Notes: generated by a model not told the origin, from the sequence alone. Counted from the stretch's first letter, positions 9,163 through 18,704 are shown. The stretch is 64,000 nucleotides of DNA from an uncultured Saprospiraceae bacterium (GCA_943788055.1 CALSOU010000001.1:186001-250000), one strand, 5' to 3'. Numbers and translations are program-made.

Positions 9163-10602
9163 TTATATAGTTTGAAAAAGGCCACCGGTATAATAAAGAT
9201 AAATTACCCTACTTTGAAGTAATTTCTGCAAGCCTCCAAGTAGCTTCTGTTGACTTTCGAGATACTTTGTTTCACGGCTATTGAGGAGAAAAACTGAGCT
9301 TTCACCGATATCAAACTTACGTCTTTCAGCTCTCAATAGATCGAAATAATTATCAATGTTAGTATTCAACAATTCGTTCTTTGCAATTGTCTGTTGTACT
9401 GTGTTTTCGTATGTATCTAATAATTGAATAATCGACTGTTCTTTAATTTTTGCATCCAATTGAGTGGTTTCAATCTTGATGTTAGTCATTCTGATCTTTC
9501 CCCTTTCTTTTCTCAACAAGAGAGGGTAGGACAAGCTAGCACCCCATTTGTAATTATTAGCATTATACGGAGCAAATAAAGATTGATCGTTGGTTGCTAG
9601 CAAAGGATTGAACTGAACTCTTAGATCTGGTTTTAGAGACTCTCGTTGTAATCGATTATCTATTTGTAGAGACTCTACTTTGGTGTCATAGAGAATCAAC
9701 TCAGGATGCGAAGCAATAAGAGCAACCCTTATGAGAGACAAGCTATCCATTTGCCCTTGTAAAAATGACTGGTTCAAGGAATCAGGTTGAACTCCGATTT
9801 CCAATTCCAGTGGTATATATCCATCTCTCCAGAGTAGATTTTCAACTGCTAATCTTGCATTTTCAAGCTCTTGTAGGAACTCTATCCTCTGAGACTCTCG
9901 AGTTACATAATTAATGTATGACTCTAAAGTATCAATGGCTGGTTTATCTCCTTGTATAAAAGATGACTTTGTATCCTTCCAACGATTGAAGGCTAGATCA
10001 ACTCCATTAATCGCTAATTTTAGCAATTCTTGGTTGTATTGCCAATCTATGTAGACATCAGCCGCTACTTGCAAAAGATCATTAAATGCTAAGATCTGCT
10101 CTTGCTCAGTAGCACGTGCAAACACTTTTGCTTGTTTTATCGCCGCTCTCCGCTCATCGATGAGAAAATTCTTTGCTAGCGGAACACTAAAACCTGCGTT
10201 CCAGATTCCTCTATCAGGCAAGTTGTCACTATTGTCTGTGTAGATTCCATTTGCTGACTCAAAACCTGCATTTAATTCAATTCCAAACCAAGTGGGAACC
10301 TTAACTTTCGCTTGATTAAGCTGAAAATAGTTGGACCCTTCAAATCTTTTATTCTCAGAGCTTGCTTCTATTTTGGGATCAAATTGTCCCCTTGCCATCA
10401 TTCTATTTGCATCAACATTCTTAGTCATTAAATTAACCTGTTGAGCGACTGGATGATTTTCTTTTACTAATCCAATATAATCATTGAAGGATAAAATGTT
10501 TTGTCCATAGCATGATCCAATGGAAACCCAGAATGTAAGAAGTAATGTTACCGTAAATCTCATAGGATATGCGTATTTCACTATCAATGAATCAATTTTC
10601 AT
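9163..10602 (-). CDS. TolC family outer membrane efflux protein
   Basis: This 479-residue protein belongs to the OEP/TolC family of outer membrane channel-tunnels. It has a signal sequence (best from the internal ATG at 10563, MRFTVTLLLTFWVSIGSCYGQ), FNDYIGLVKENHP at the start of the mature part, two long helical hairpin regions, and the typical IRVALIASHPELILYDTKV at the start of the second repeat. The first ATG at 10602 is only three bases after the HlyD stop, so translation may be coupled there; the later ATG gives a cleaner signal peptide. With the HlyD adaptor and ABC protein upstream, it forms a complete type I secretion or tripartite efflux set. The substrate is unknown. Confidence 0.88.
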   Translation of the reverse strand: MKIDSLIVKYAYPMRFTVTLLLTFWVSIGSCYGQNILSFNDYIGLVKENHPVAQQVNLMTKNVDANRMMARGQFDPKIEASSENKRFEGSNYFQLNQAKVKVPTWFGIELNAGFESANGIYTDNSDNLPDRGIWNAGFSVPLAKNFLIDERRAAIKQAKVFARATEQEQILAFNDLLQVAADVYIDWQYNQELLKLAINGVDLAFNRWKDTKSSFIQGDKPAIDTLESYINYVTRESQRIEFLQELENARLAVENLLWRDGYIPLELEIGVQPDSLNQSFLQGQMDSLSLIRVALIASHPELILYDTKVESLQIDNRLQRESLKPDLRVQFNPLLATNDQSLFAPYNANNYKWGASLSYPLLLRKERGKIRMTNIKIETTQLDAKIKEQSIIQLLDTYENTVQQTIAKNELLNTNIDNYFDLLRAERRKFDIGESSVFLLNSRETKYLESQQKLLGGLQKLLQSRVIYLYYTGGLFQTI

Positions 10603-10605
10603 ATT

Positions 10606-11976
10606 CTACTTAAACTTCCTTAACGGAGCCTTAGTCTTTAAAGCTTCTTCTTCCTCTTTCTCATAGAAATCTGGAGGAAAACCGTTCAATTGCCTCCAAA
10701 TCTCGTAACCAACTCTAACGTCCTTTAAAAGTGTGATTGTATTGGCGCCACCACCGACTCTTAATTGTTCCGGCCATTCTTTGTCATCCTCATCAGGAGC
10801 GATGAGAATTCTATATTTTCCATTTTTACTAACATCATTATCAATGGCAAAGATTGCGCCGCCAAATGTTCCTGAGCTATTGTTTGGCCAACCACTAAAA
10901 ACAATTGCTGGCCATCCATCAAATTGAATACGAACTTTTTCACCTATTGCCAGTAACGGCATGTCAAATGCCTCTACATAGGTTTCTACTGCGAGCTGGT
11001 ATTCTGTAGGAACAATATTTACTACCTTATCACCATTTTTAATAATCTCTCCGATACCATTTTGGAGAGATTCAGTAATCATACCATCGATCGGTGAGGT
11101 AATGAAATAGTTCTTCTGCCTTACCTCATAGGCATTGAATTGCGATTTTAGCTTATTAACACTCGCATCACTATCAAACTTGCTTGAAAGAGCTGACATT
11201 CTATCAGAGCTACTTTTTGCTAGTTTATCAGCATACTCATTGATAATACCCAATTTATTAGCTACTAGATTATCTAGCTCATTTCTATGTGCATTAATCT
11301 TATTAATTAGGGAAGTAGCTTTAGCATTTGCCTCTTGTACACTCATACGTTTTGCTTCTAAGTCAGTAAGGGACTTGATTCCATCATCGTAAAGGGACTT
11401 GATACGCACAAGTTGCTTTTCGGCGATAGATTGCTTTAGCTGAATCGCGACTAATTCCATACTGTCACTCTCGATCTTTAGCTTAGTAGTTTGGATCTTA
11501 ATCTCATTTTGCGTCAGCTTGATTTCTCTTCCCTTTAGTAAGGCTTGATACTGTTCTTCTAATCGTTGTGCTTTCTTTTCATAAGAATCAGCTGATCCGA
11601 TCTTTGCATTAATTTGACCTTGAGTTCGATCCAATAGTTCTGGGTCTAAGTACTCTTCTTTGACTTCTGTAACCTTGAGGATTGTGTCACCTGCTTGTAC
11701 TACCTGACCTTCTCTAACATACCATTTTTCGATCTTACCTCCGATCAGTGCTTGGATAGTCTGAGGCCTTTGATCCGGAAGTAGGGTAGTTACATAACCT
11801 TTGGATCGTATATTTTGTGTCCATGGAAGGAACATGGCTGTTACTGCAACAAATCCCATAATCAATAGAATCTTGATTAATGCAGTCGAGTGCTTTTTAG
11901 CCCTCAAAGTCTTAAAAGCGGAATAATTGTCTTGTACGACTTTACTCTCTATTGTATTGTTAGTTATATTAAGCAT
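10606..11976 (-). CDS. HlyD family membrane fusion protein (periplasmic adaptor)
   Basis: This 456-residue adaptor has a short cytoplasmic N-terminus, one membrane segment at about residues 34-50 (LIKILLIMGFVAVTAMFLPW), a lipoyl/barrel-sandwich half (ALIGGKIEKWYVREGQVVQAGD), a long coiled coil (about residues 120-280) and the second lipoyl half (FITSPIDGMITESLQNGIGEII). These parts in this order define the HlyD/EmrA group that bridges an inner-membrane transporter to TolC. It sits between the ABC gene, eight bases upstream, and the TolC gene, three bases downstream, so the three are surely one transcript. The C-terminus is lysine- and glutamate-rich. Confidence 0.9.
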   Translation of the reverse strand: MLNITNNTIESKVVQDNYSAFKTLRAKKHSTALIKILLIMGFVAVTAMFLPWTQNIRSKGYVTTLLPDQRPQTIQALIGGKIEKWYVREGQVVQAGDTILKVTEVKEEYLDPELLDRTQGQINAKIGSADSYEKKAQRLEEQYQALLKGREIKLTQNEIKIQTTKLKIESDSMELVAIQLKQSIAEKQLVRIKSLYDDGIKSLTDLEAKRMSVQEANAKATSLINKINAHRNELDNLVANKLGIINEYADKLAKSSSDRMSALSSKFDSDASVNKLKSQFNAYEVRQKNYFITSPIDGMITESLQNGIGEIIKNGDKVVNIVPTEYQLAVETYVEAFDMPLLAIGEKVRIQFDGWPAIVFSGWPNNSSGTFGGAIFAIDNDVSKNGKYRILIAPDEDDKEWPEQLRVGGGANTITLLKDVRVGYEIWRQLNGFPPDFYEKEEEEALKTKAPLRKFK

Positions 11977-11984
11977 AGTCTAAT

Positions 11985-13658
11985 TTATTTGCCTTGATTT
12001 TTGGAATCTAAGTCTATTTCTCTCGGAATAAAATCCCTCCAAATCATATCAACTGACGAAACTATAATAGACCAAGGGTTACCTTCTTCAGTAAGCGCTT
12101 GCAGAATGCTTCTTTTCTCATGAACTGGAACATGATCTAGAGGATCCTCTAGTATCAAAAGCTTAGGCTTATTGATGATGGCTCGTGCCAATACAATCTT
12201 GTTGCTTACACTCCTAGGAATCCGTTTTGCTTCTGGATCCAAATCCGTATCTAGTCCATCTTTTAGACCTGCAACAAAGTCTTCAAGGTGAACAATCTTA
12301 ATCGTTTTCATGATATTGTCGTAGGGAATATCTTCTTTACCCATCGTAATATTCTCCAAGAGCGACCCAAGAAAAATGGAGTGATTACTAATTGCATAAC
12401 CAATATGCTTTTTAAGAGATTCGAAATCCAACGATTGCATCGGAAAACCATTATATTTTATAACTCCATCGGTGGGTTCAAGAATACCAGACAGTAAACC
12501 AACAAGAGTAGACTTCCCGCTTCCTGCTGGTCCTGATATTAACACGGATTCTCCCTGCTCAATCTTTAAATTTACATTGTGTAGAATAGAGTGCCGAGAA
12601 TCAGGATACTCAAAGCATAAGTCGCGCGCTTCTAGACTGAATTTCTCTACTTCATCAGGAAGACAAATACCATCATCCTTATCCAGCTTCATATCAGTCA
12701 CATATCCTATTTTTTCAAGAGCAGTCAAAACATCATAGATCGAATCGAGAGATTGAATCAACTTTTCAACGCTATTCATAATTAGTAATATTATGATTTC
12801 AGCTGCAACAAACTGACCGATATTCATCTGCTGTTGAAAGACCAAAAGACTACCGATGATTAGCAATCCTGCTGCTATGAGAACCTTAAATCCGACTAGA
12901 GCAATGAATTGACGAATTAGAATTCTAAAGTGATTTTCTCTTGATGTAAGATAATTCGATACAAATTCGTCAGTTTTCTTCAGTGAGATTTCTGGTCGGT
13001 GAGTAAGCTTAAAGGAAAGCTTTGTTCTAGCAATTTCTTCCAGCCAGTGCGCCACCTGATACTTGTACTTGGACTCTTGAAGACTAGTCTTCAGACCTAG
13101 TGGCCCTGAAATGGCAATTATAGAGTACACCAATACAATTAGCAACAAGCCAAAGATCACAAAGAATGGATGATACAAACTCAGTACGATAAGTCCGACC
13201 AAAATTTGAAAAGCAGCCAATGAAAAGTCAATCAAAAGCTTAGGTAGACCTTTTTGTATGGTGATAGTATCAAAAAATCTATTCGCTAGTTCTGGTGCAT
13301 AGTAGTTATAAAGCTCTTTAAATTGAATTTTGGGAATACGGTAGGCAAATTCAAAGGAAGCTCGGTTAAATATCTTTTGCGAAATGTCCTCTACTAATCT
13401 TAGCTGGAGCATTTGTAATATACCAGTGAACAAAACCCCGAGGATAACGAAACTTACAAGCACGATCCAAGCGGTGCTCACTTCAGCTCCTTGTATAAGA
13501 TTTATTATCGCTTGGATACCTAGAGGCATCGACAAATTGACAAGCCCATTAAATAGGGCGTAGATATACACTTGATAAATCTCTTTTTTATCAATTTGTA
13601 TTAATCTGAAGAGTCTCTGAATCGGATTCAGTCTTTTTGATAATGTCATTGAACTCAA
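11985..13658 (-). CDS. ABC exporter (HlyB/LapB-like, no peptidase domain) with degenerate ATPase motifs
   Basis: This 557-residue protein has a six-helix ABC exporter membrane domain (about residues 25-310) and a nucleotide-binding domain (about 335-557). Walker A is normal: GPAGSGKS at 376-383. The other motifs are not. The Q-loop glutamine is missing (YAISNHSIF). The LSGGQ signature reads IPRSV at 490-494, recognisable because VLARAI follows. Walker B is LLILEDP, with the Asp-Glu pair swapped to Glu-Asp. The H-loop histidine is serine (IIVSSVD). The protein probably binds ATP but should hydrolyse it poorly, unless it works with another subunit. It is the first gene of the exporter operon and diverges from the TetR gene. 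Confidence 0.88.
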   Translation of the reverse strand: MSSMTLSKRLNPIQRLFRLIQIDKKEIYQVYIYALFNGLVNLSMPLGIQAIINLIQGAEVSTAWIVLVSFVILGVLFTGILQMLQLRLVEDISQKIFNRASFEFAYRIPKIQFKELYNYYAPELANRFFDTITIQKGLPKLLIDFSLAAFQILVGLIVLSLYHPFFVIFGLLLIVLVYSIIAISGPLGLKTSLQESKYKYQVAHWLEEIARTKLSFKLTHRPEISLKKTDEFVSNYLTSRENHFRILIRQFIALVGFKVLIAAGLLIIGSLLVFQQQMNIGQFVAAEIIILLIMNSVEKLIQSLDSIYDVLTALEKIGYVTDMKLDKDDGICLPDEVEKFSLEARDLCFEYPDSRHSILHNVNLKIEQGESVLISGPAGSGKSTLVGLLSGILEPTDGVIKYNGFPMQSLDFESLKKHIGYAISNHSIFLGSLLENITMGKEDIPYDNIMKTIKIVHLEDFVAGLKDGLDTDLDPEAKRIPRSVSNKIVLARAIINKPKLLILEDPLDHVPVHEKRSILQALTEEGNPWSIIVSSVDMIWRDFIPREIDLDSKNQGK

Positions 13659-13673
13659 ATTATTTATAAAACA

Positions 13674-13707
13674 GTAAACAACTTTTACAAATAATAGTTT
13701 TACTATT
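13674..13707. promoter_or_regulatory. Candidate TetR operator in the divergent promoter
   Basis: The 67-base gap between the ABC exporter and TetR genes holds two inverted repeats: GTAAA-N5-TTTAC (13674-13688) and a perfect AATAGT-TTT-ACTATT (13693-13707). The related AGTAAA/TTTACT half-sites are what a TetR dimer could bind. The position, overlapping both promoters, fits repression of the exporter operon and self-regulation. This is inferred from symmetry only. Confidence 0.5.
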
Positions 13708-13725
13708 GATATAAATATTTATACT

Positions 13726-14421
13726 ATGCCAAAGGTCAACATAAGTATAGAGGTAAATCCTTCTATATTTCTTAAAAACCCAACTGAAACATCACTTGGG
13801 AAAAAAATAATTTTTCATTCAATTTCCCTTTTCAATAGAATAGGCTTTGAAGAATTTAATTTCAAAAAGTTAGCAAAAGAAATGGATTCTACCGAAGCTT
13901 CTGTCTATAGATACTTCGAAAATAAATACAAATTACTATCATACTTAGTTGCATGGTATTGGGATTATATGCATTATATTCTTTTGATGGACAGCAGAAA
14001 TGTCAGACTTCCAATTGACAAGTTAGATATTATGATCACTTCTTTGATTAATTCACTAGAAAACTCAAATGTTCCAGATTACATAGATCAAAGCGGACTG
14101 CATAGATTAGTAGTTGAAAATGCAACAAAAGTCTACCATCATAAAAAGGTCGATGATTTAAAGAACAATGGTTTCTACACGAATTATATGAAACTTGTCC
14201 AAACCCTAAGCAATGTCATTTCAGAAGTTGATAATAGCTATAAATACCCAATGGCTTTGGCGACAACAATAATGGATATGTCATTAAACAACGAATACTA
14301 TCTAATTCATTTGCCAGAGGTAACTGACAAAAAGGATTGTAAGGAGAGTGACGCAAGGTCTTTAACAAACGATATGATCCAATATATGGTAAAAAAATTG
14401 CTTAACGTTAGTAAAATCTAA
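13726..14421 (+). CDS. TetR/AcrR family transcriptional regulator
   Basis: This 231-residue protein has a TetR-type helix-turn-helix at about residues 25-70: IIFHSISLFNRIGFEEFNFKKL leads into AKEMDSTEASVYRYFENKYKLL, with the hallmark SVYRYFxNKxxLL recognition-helix end. The remaining 160 residues form a helical ligand domain without a clear relative. It is transcribed away from the ABC-HlyD-TolC-pyruvate kinase operon and very likely controls it through the inverted repeats in between. Its inducer may be the exported substrate. A short direct repeat, TTAGTAAAAT, occurs at the end of the gene and again about 25 bases later. Confidence 0.9.
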   Translation: MPKVNISIEVNPSIFLKNPTETSLGKKIIFHSISLFNRIGFEEFNFKKLAKEMDSTEASVYRYFENKYKLLSYLVAWYWDYMHYILLMDSRNVRLPIDKLDIMITSLINSLENSNVPDYIDQSGLHRLVVENATKVYHHKKVDDLKNNGFYTNYMKLVQTLSNVISEVDNSYKYPMALATTIMDMSLNNEYYLIHLPEVTDKKDCKESDARSLTNDMIQYMVKKLLNVSKI

Positions 14422-14553
14422 GATTATTATATGATTTTTAGTAAAATTCGAGAAATAAAGTAATACTAGATTAAACCAATTAGCCAATATAGAGTCTATG
14501 GTTATGAAATGGTGGCCGCCAAATTATTATCTTACAATCTAAATTTCATTATT

Positions 14554-15192
14554 ATGACAAGTAATTGGTTTAAATATACCATGTATCTAATATTTTTTGC
14601 TTTCATTCTCACATCATGTGAGAATTCTGTAAGTCTGGAGGAAGCAGAAGAATACGCAGACAACACAACTTCTAAGCTCGCAATAGAGACAAGATCTGGT
14701 CAAGGTGGCTGCTTTGAATTGATTTTTCCTGTAGATATCGAATATCCTGATGGCGCTGTGGAATCTTATGATACAAAAGAAGAAATACGCGAAGCTATTA
14801 AAGACTGGCGCTTAGAAAATCCTGGCAATGCACAAAAACCAAGTCTATCTTTTCCGGTTGAATTATTAACGCAAGACGGAGAGTTAGTAACTGTAGAAGA
14901 CAGAAAGGAATTGAGAAGTTTTGTTCGAGAATGCAGAAAAGAAAACGGTCACATCAAGCCATGTTTCAGATTAATATATCCAATCACGATTCTTTTTCCT
15001 GATGGTACATCGGAAGTGGTAGAAGGTCGTCGAGCAGTCAAGAAAGCTGTAAGAGCTTGGAAAGTTGAAAATCCAGATGCTACTGAACGACCTTCGATTG
15101 AATTTCCAATTACTATCCAATTTGATGACGGTTCTACTCAGGAAATCAGTTCAAAAGAGGAATTACTCGAAGCAAAAGACTTATGTGAGTAA
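14554..15192 (+). CDS. Lipoprotein with tandem duplicated domains, unknown function
   Basis: I chose the ATG at 14554 (212 residues) because MTSNWFKYTMYLIFFAFILTSC is a lipoprotein signal with lipobox LTSC; the longer frame from 14509 spoils it. The mature part holds four related units of about 40 residues. Units 1 and 3 begin CFxLIxPxxIxxPDG, and units 2 and 4 carry PSLSFPVEL or PSIEFPITI followed by a DG turn and an acidic/basic helix (KEEIREAIKDW, RRAVKKAVRAW). So it is a duplicated pair of beta-alpha modules. Similar lipoproteins are common in Bacteroidota, but I know of no assigned function. A terminator follows at 15219. Confidence 0.7.
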   Translation: MTSNWFKYTMYLIFFAFILTSCENSVSLEEAEEYADNTTSKLAIETRSGQGGCFELIFPVDIEYPDGAVESYDTKEEIREAIKDWRLENPGNAQKPSLSFPVELLTQDGELVTVEDRKELRSFVRECRKENGHIKPCFRLIYPITILFPDGTSEVVEGRRAVKKAVRAWKVENPDATERPSIEFPITIQFDDGSTQEISSKEELLEAKDLCE

Positions 15193-15218
15193 ACAAGTTT
15201 AGCATTATATAATGCACG

Positions 15219-15252
15219 AGAGGTTGTCTAGTAAATAGGCGACCTCTTTCTG
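15219..15252 (+). terminator. Rho-independent terminator after the repeat lipoprotein
   Basis: A nine-pair stem (AGAGGTTGT at 15219-15227 with GCGACCTCT at 15239-15247, two G-U pairs) with an 11-base loop is followed by a T-rich run. It lies 26 bases after the lipoprotein stop codon. Confidence 0.7.
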
Positions 15253-15336
15253 TTTCTGATTTTAAGAATAGGTCACATTAGCTCCAAGCTCTTGATCTTT
15301 TACTACATTGTATTTAGCTTAGTAGAAAATTCCTTT

Positions 15337-16958
15337 ATGAAAACTACAATCACCTTTTTACTGATCTCATTATCTTCTTTAATTGGTGTACTTGGCCAAT
15401 GCGATATTGAGAGTAACTCCGAGAAACACGAGCTAGAAGATCTAGAGATTAATCAGCGTATGGATATGACATTCTACTCAGATTCCGATTTTGAGTCGGG
15501 ATATATCCTGAAAGTAACTGACGGAAATGTCGTTCCTGTGATATATCAAGGGGGCATTTGGATGGGTGGTATTGATCCCAATAATTCATTGAGGGTATCT
15601 GCAAAGCAATATTTGGATTTTGAAAACTATCAACCTGGAATACTGAACGATGACACAGGTTTAGTAGACGAAATTGACTGTGAGAATTGGAATCAAGGAT
15701 TTACTGTCAAACGAGTGAATATAGATCATCATATTCAAGACTATGAAACAGATGGAATGATAAGTGAATCTACTTCAGAAGATATTATGTTTTATCCTGC
15801 AATCGGCAATACTCATTTTGAAGAAAAGTTTGGATTTAAATTACCAGAATCAAACCAAGGAGGCTTGGCAAAATTTAAGGATAGAAACAGTAATGGTCAA
15901 TACGAGCCACAAGAGGGCGGTTATCCGTTAATTCGAGGCACAGAGTCCACCTTCTGGTTAGTAATGATATGCAAGAAGACAACGAAGACCCAATACAAAT
16001 GGAATTTCTAGTCAACTCCAGTATAAATTCGGCTGCAATTGAGCTTGCATTTTCATCGATGATCGATATGAAGGCAATTTACCATGGTAAACAGTCTTTG
16101 TCAAACTTCTATTTTGGATTATGGATCGATGCAGATCTTGGGTGTGTTGTCAATGATCAAGTAGGTTGTCTGCCAGATGAGAATTTGACGTTCTACTATG
16201 GATCTGAAACGATGGAATGTGATGAAGGAAGTCCTTTTTTAGAGGGGACAAATCTATTACTTTTATTTAAACATAAGCTTAACAATGATCAGAAAATGTC
16301 GACCTTCATTAGTATAAATAGGGAATCCATAGGCAATCCTGAAGAAGCTACGACAGATCCTCTTAATGAGCTACAAGTTTATAATTATTTAACTGGAACT
16401 TGGCTAGATGGTCAAAAGCTTACGGTTGGAAATGAAGGGTATAATCCTGGAAGTAATGACTTTACAAATTTTCAATATGACCATAGTAAAAATGCACAAG
16501 GAGGTCCATGGAAAGCCTGCGAAAGTGAAGCTTTGGAGAGGGATAAAAGAACACTAGTTTCTTTTGGCCCCTTTGATCTAAATCCAGGGGATATTCTTGA
16601 TTTCGAGTTTTCAGTACATTTACTGGAGTTAGCTGATCTTGCATGTCCTTCTGAGATGGAAATTCTAGCAATTTGTGATAATATTGATCGAATTCTAAAC
16701 GATATTGATGCATATGATGAAGTAGAAACAGCGATCTATCCAAATCCTTTTACCAACAAGTTGACGGTATCAAGTGATCAAGCTTATGATCAAATTAACA
16801 TTTATAATATTCAAGGTCAATTAGTTAAGAGAAAACGATTCTTAGCAACCAAGAAAAAGCCATTGGACACCTCAGCCTTGTCTTCTGGCGTTTACTATAT
16901 GACCATTCTTTCCAATTCTGCTACTTTGGGTTCGACCCAAAAAATAGTAAAGTTCTAA
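15337..16958 (+). pseudogene. T9SS-sorted secreted protein, broken by one frameshift
   Basis: A signal peptide starts at the ATG at 15337 (MKTTITFLLISLSSLIGVLGQ). The frame runs to 16011, but the real continuation is in another frame, open as far as 16958. The join is near 15962-15970: FWLV is followed in frame by a run-off, whereas the shifted frame reads NDMQEDNEDPIQMEF. One missing base explains this. The C-terminus is a complete T9SS domain (AIYPNPFTNKLTV ... LSSGVYYMTIL). The intact protein would have about 540 residues, with Ca-binding-like loops (DRNSNGQYEPQEGG). I do not recognise its central domain. It is either a frameshifted pseudogene or carries a one-base sequence error; there is no homopolymer at the break to suggest phase variation. 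Confidence 0.8.
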
Positions 16959-17013
16959 ATAGATATGGTCTATCAAATTGCTTGACGAGCATACAATCAC
17001 AGATAGAATTCTA

Positions 17014-17021
17014 TACTTTTG
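17014..17021 (+). promoter_or_regulatory. Bacteroidota -7 promoter element for the ABC-F gene
   Basis: TACTTTTG matches the Bacteroidota primary sigma -7 consensus TAnnTTTG exactly and lies 43 bases before the ABC-F start codon. No clear -33 TTTG is seen at the usual spacing. Confidence 0.5.
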
Positions 17022-17063
17022 TGATCAATTTCCAAGTGGAAAGTATTAATACAAAATAGAATT

Positions 17064-18704
17064 ATGATATCAGTCGACGGTCTGACAGTAGAGTTCAGCG
17101 CTAGAACTCTTTTTGAAAATATTTCTTTTGTCATTAACGAAAATGACAAAATGGCCTTAATGGGCAAAAATGGAGCTGGCAAATCTACCATGATGAAGAT
17201 CATAGCTAGTGTTCAGAAGGCAAATCGTGGACATGTAAGCACGCCGGCGGATTCTGTTATTGCTTATCTGCCTCAACATTTGCTCACTGAGGACAATACG
17301 ACTGTCTTTGACGAAGCTATGAAAGCATTTGATTCATATTTTCAAATGAAGAATCAGCTTGATGACCTGACCAAACAGATGGAAACACGCACTGACTATG
17401 AATCAGATTCGTACATGAAATTGATCGAAAAAGCGTCGGACATCGGGGAAAAATTCTACTCCATGGAAGAAATCAACTACAATGCTGAAGTAGAAAAAGC
17501 ACTGCTAGGTTTAGGATTTAAGCGAGAAGACTTTACGAGGATGACAAGCGAATTCTCTGGGGGATGGAGAATGAGAATTGAATTAGCTAAAATTCTTCTT
17601 CAAAAGCCAGATCTTATACTTCTAGATGAGCCTACAAACCATATCGACATTGAATCGGTATTATGGCTGGAACATTTTCTTGTGCATCAAGCAAAAGCTG
17701 TGATGGTAATATCGCATGATCGAGCATTTATCGATAATATTACCAACCGAACCATCGAATTAACAATGGGTCGTATTTACGACTACAAAGCAAACTATTC
17801 ACATTATCTACAACTGAGAGAGGATCGCCGCGCCCAACAAATGAAAGCGTATAAGGAGCAACAGAAAATGATTGCTGACAATATGAGATTTATAGAACGT
17901 TTCAAGGGGACTTACTCTAAAACAAATCAAGTTTCATCGGTAGAGCGTATGCTCGAAAAACTTGAGATAATAGAGGTCGATGAAGTTGACAATTCAAGTC
18001 TCAAGCTTCGATTTCCATCAGCTGCCAGATCAGGCGATTATCCAGTGCAGGTGAAAGGTCTATCGAAAAGCTACGGCGATAAACTTGTTTTCAAAGATGC
18101 CAATATGGCTATAAAAAGAGGAGAGAAAGTATCCTTTGTCGGTAGAAATGGTGAAGGAAAATCAACTATGATTAAGGCAATCATGCAAGAAATCGAAGTT
18201 GAAGGTTCATGTGCACAAGGTCACAACGTACAGATTGGATATTTTGCCCAAAATCAAGCGTCGCTCTTGAATCCCTCCCTTACGGTTTTTGAAACTGTCG
18301 ATGAAGTTGCTAAGGGCAATATAAGGAGTCAGGTGAAAAATTTGCTTGGGCGCTTTATGTTCAGTGGAGATGATATTGATAAAAAGGTCAAAGTCTTGTC
18401 AGGAGGTGAACGAACTAGGCTGGCTATGGTTAAACTACTTTTGGAGCCAGTCAACCTTCTTATACTTGATGAGCCAACCAATCATCTCGACTTACGTTCA
18501 AAAGATGTTCTAAAGGAGGCACTTCTAGATTTTGACGGTACTTTGATACTGGTTTCGCATGATAGAGATTTTCTTAGAGGACTAGCTAAGAAGGTCTTTG
18601 AATTCAAGGATCAACGTGTAATAGAGCATTTCGAAACAATCGATGACTTCCTTGAAAGAAATAAAATCGAAAGTCTAAAAGAAATAGACCTAATGGCTGG
18701 ATAA
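17064..18704 (+). CDS. ABC-F family ATP-binding protein (translation factor type)
   Basis: This 546-residue soluble protein has two ABC domains and no membrane segments, as in the ABC-F family. Domain 1 has GKNGAGKST, FSGGWRMRIELAKIL and LLDEPTNHID; domain 2 has GRNGEGKST, LSGGERTRLAMVKLL and LLILDEPTNHLD. A charged linker (about residues 240-320) between the domains is the P-site tRNA-interacting region. ABC-F proteins of this sort bind the ribosomal E site and relieve stalled or antibiotic-blocked ribosomes. The length and the WRMRIELA variant fit the YbiT/YkpA-like group common in Bacteroidota. A -7 promoter element lies just upstream. All catalytic residues are present. Confidence 0.93.
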   Translation: MISVDGLTVEFSARTLFENISFVINENDKMALMGKNGAGKSTMMKIIASVQKANRGHVSTPADSVIAYLPQHLLTEDNTTVFDEAMKAFDSYFQMKNQLDDLTKQMETRTDYESDSYMKLIEKASDIGEKFYSMEEINYNAEVEKALLGLGFKREDFTRMTSEFSGGWRMRIELAKILLQKPDLILLDEPTNHIDIESVLWLEHFLVHQAKAVMVISHDRAFIDNITNRTIELTMGRIYDYKANYSHYLQLREDRRAQQMKAYKEQQKMIADNMRFIERFKGTYSKTNQVSSVERMLEKLEIIEVDEVDNSSLKLRFPSAARSGDYPVQVKGLSKSYGDKLVFKDANMAIKRGEKVSFVGRNGEGKSTMIKAIMQEIEVEGSCAQGHNVQIGYFAQNQASLLNPSLTVFETVDEVAKGNIRSQVKNLLGRFMFSGDDIDKKVKVLSGGERTRLAMVKLLLEPVNLLILDEPTNHLDLRSKDVLKEALLDFDGTLILVSHDRDFLRGLAKKVFEFKDQRVIEHFETIDDFLERNKIESLKEIDLMAG

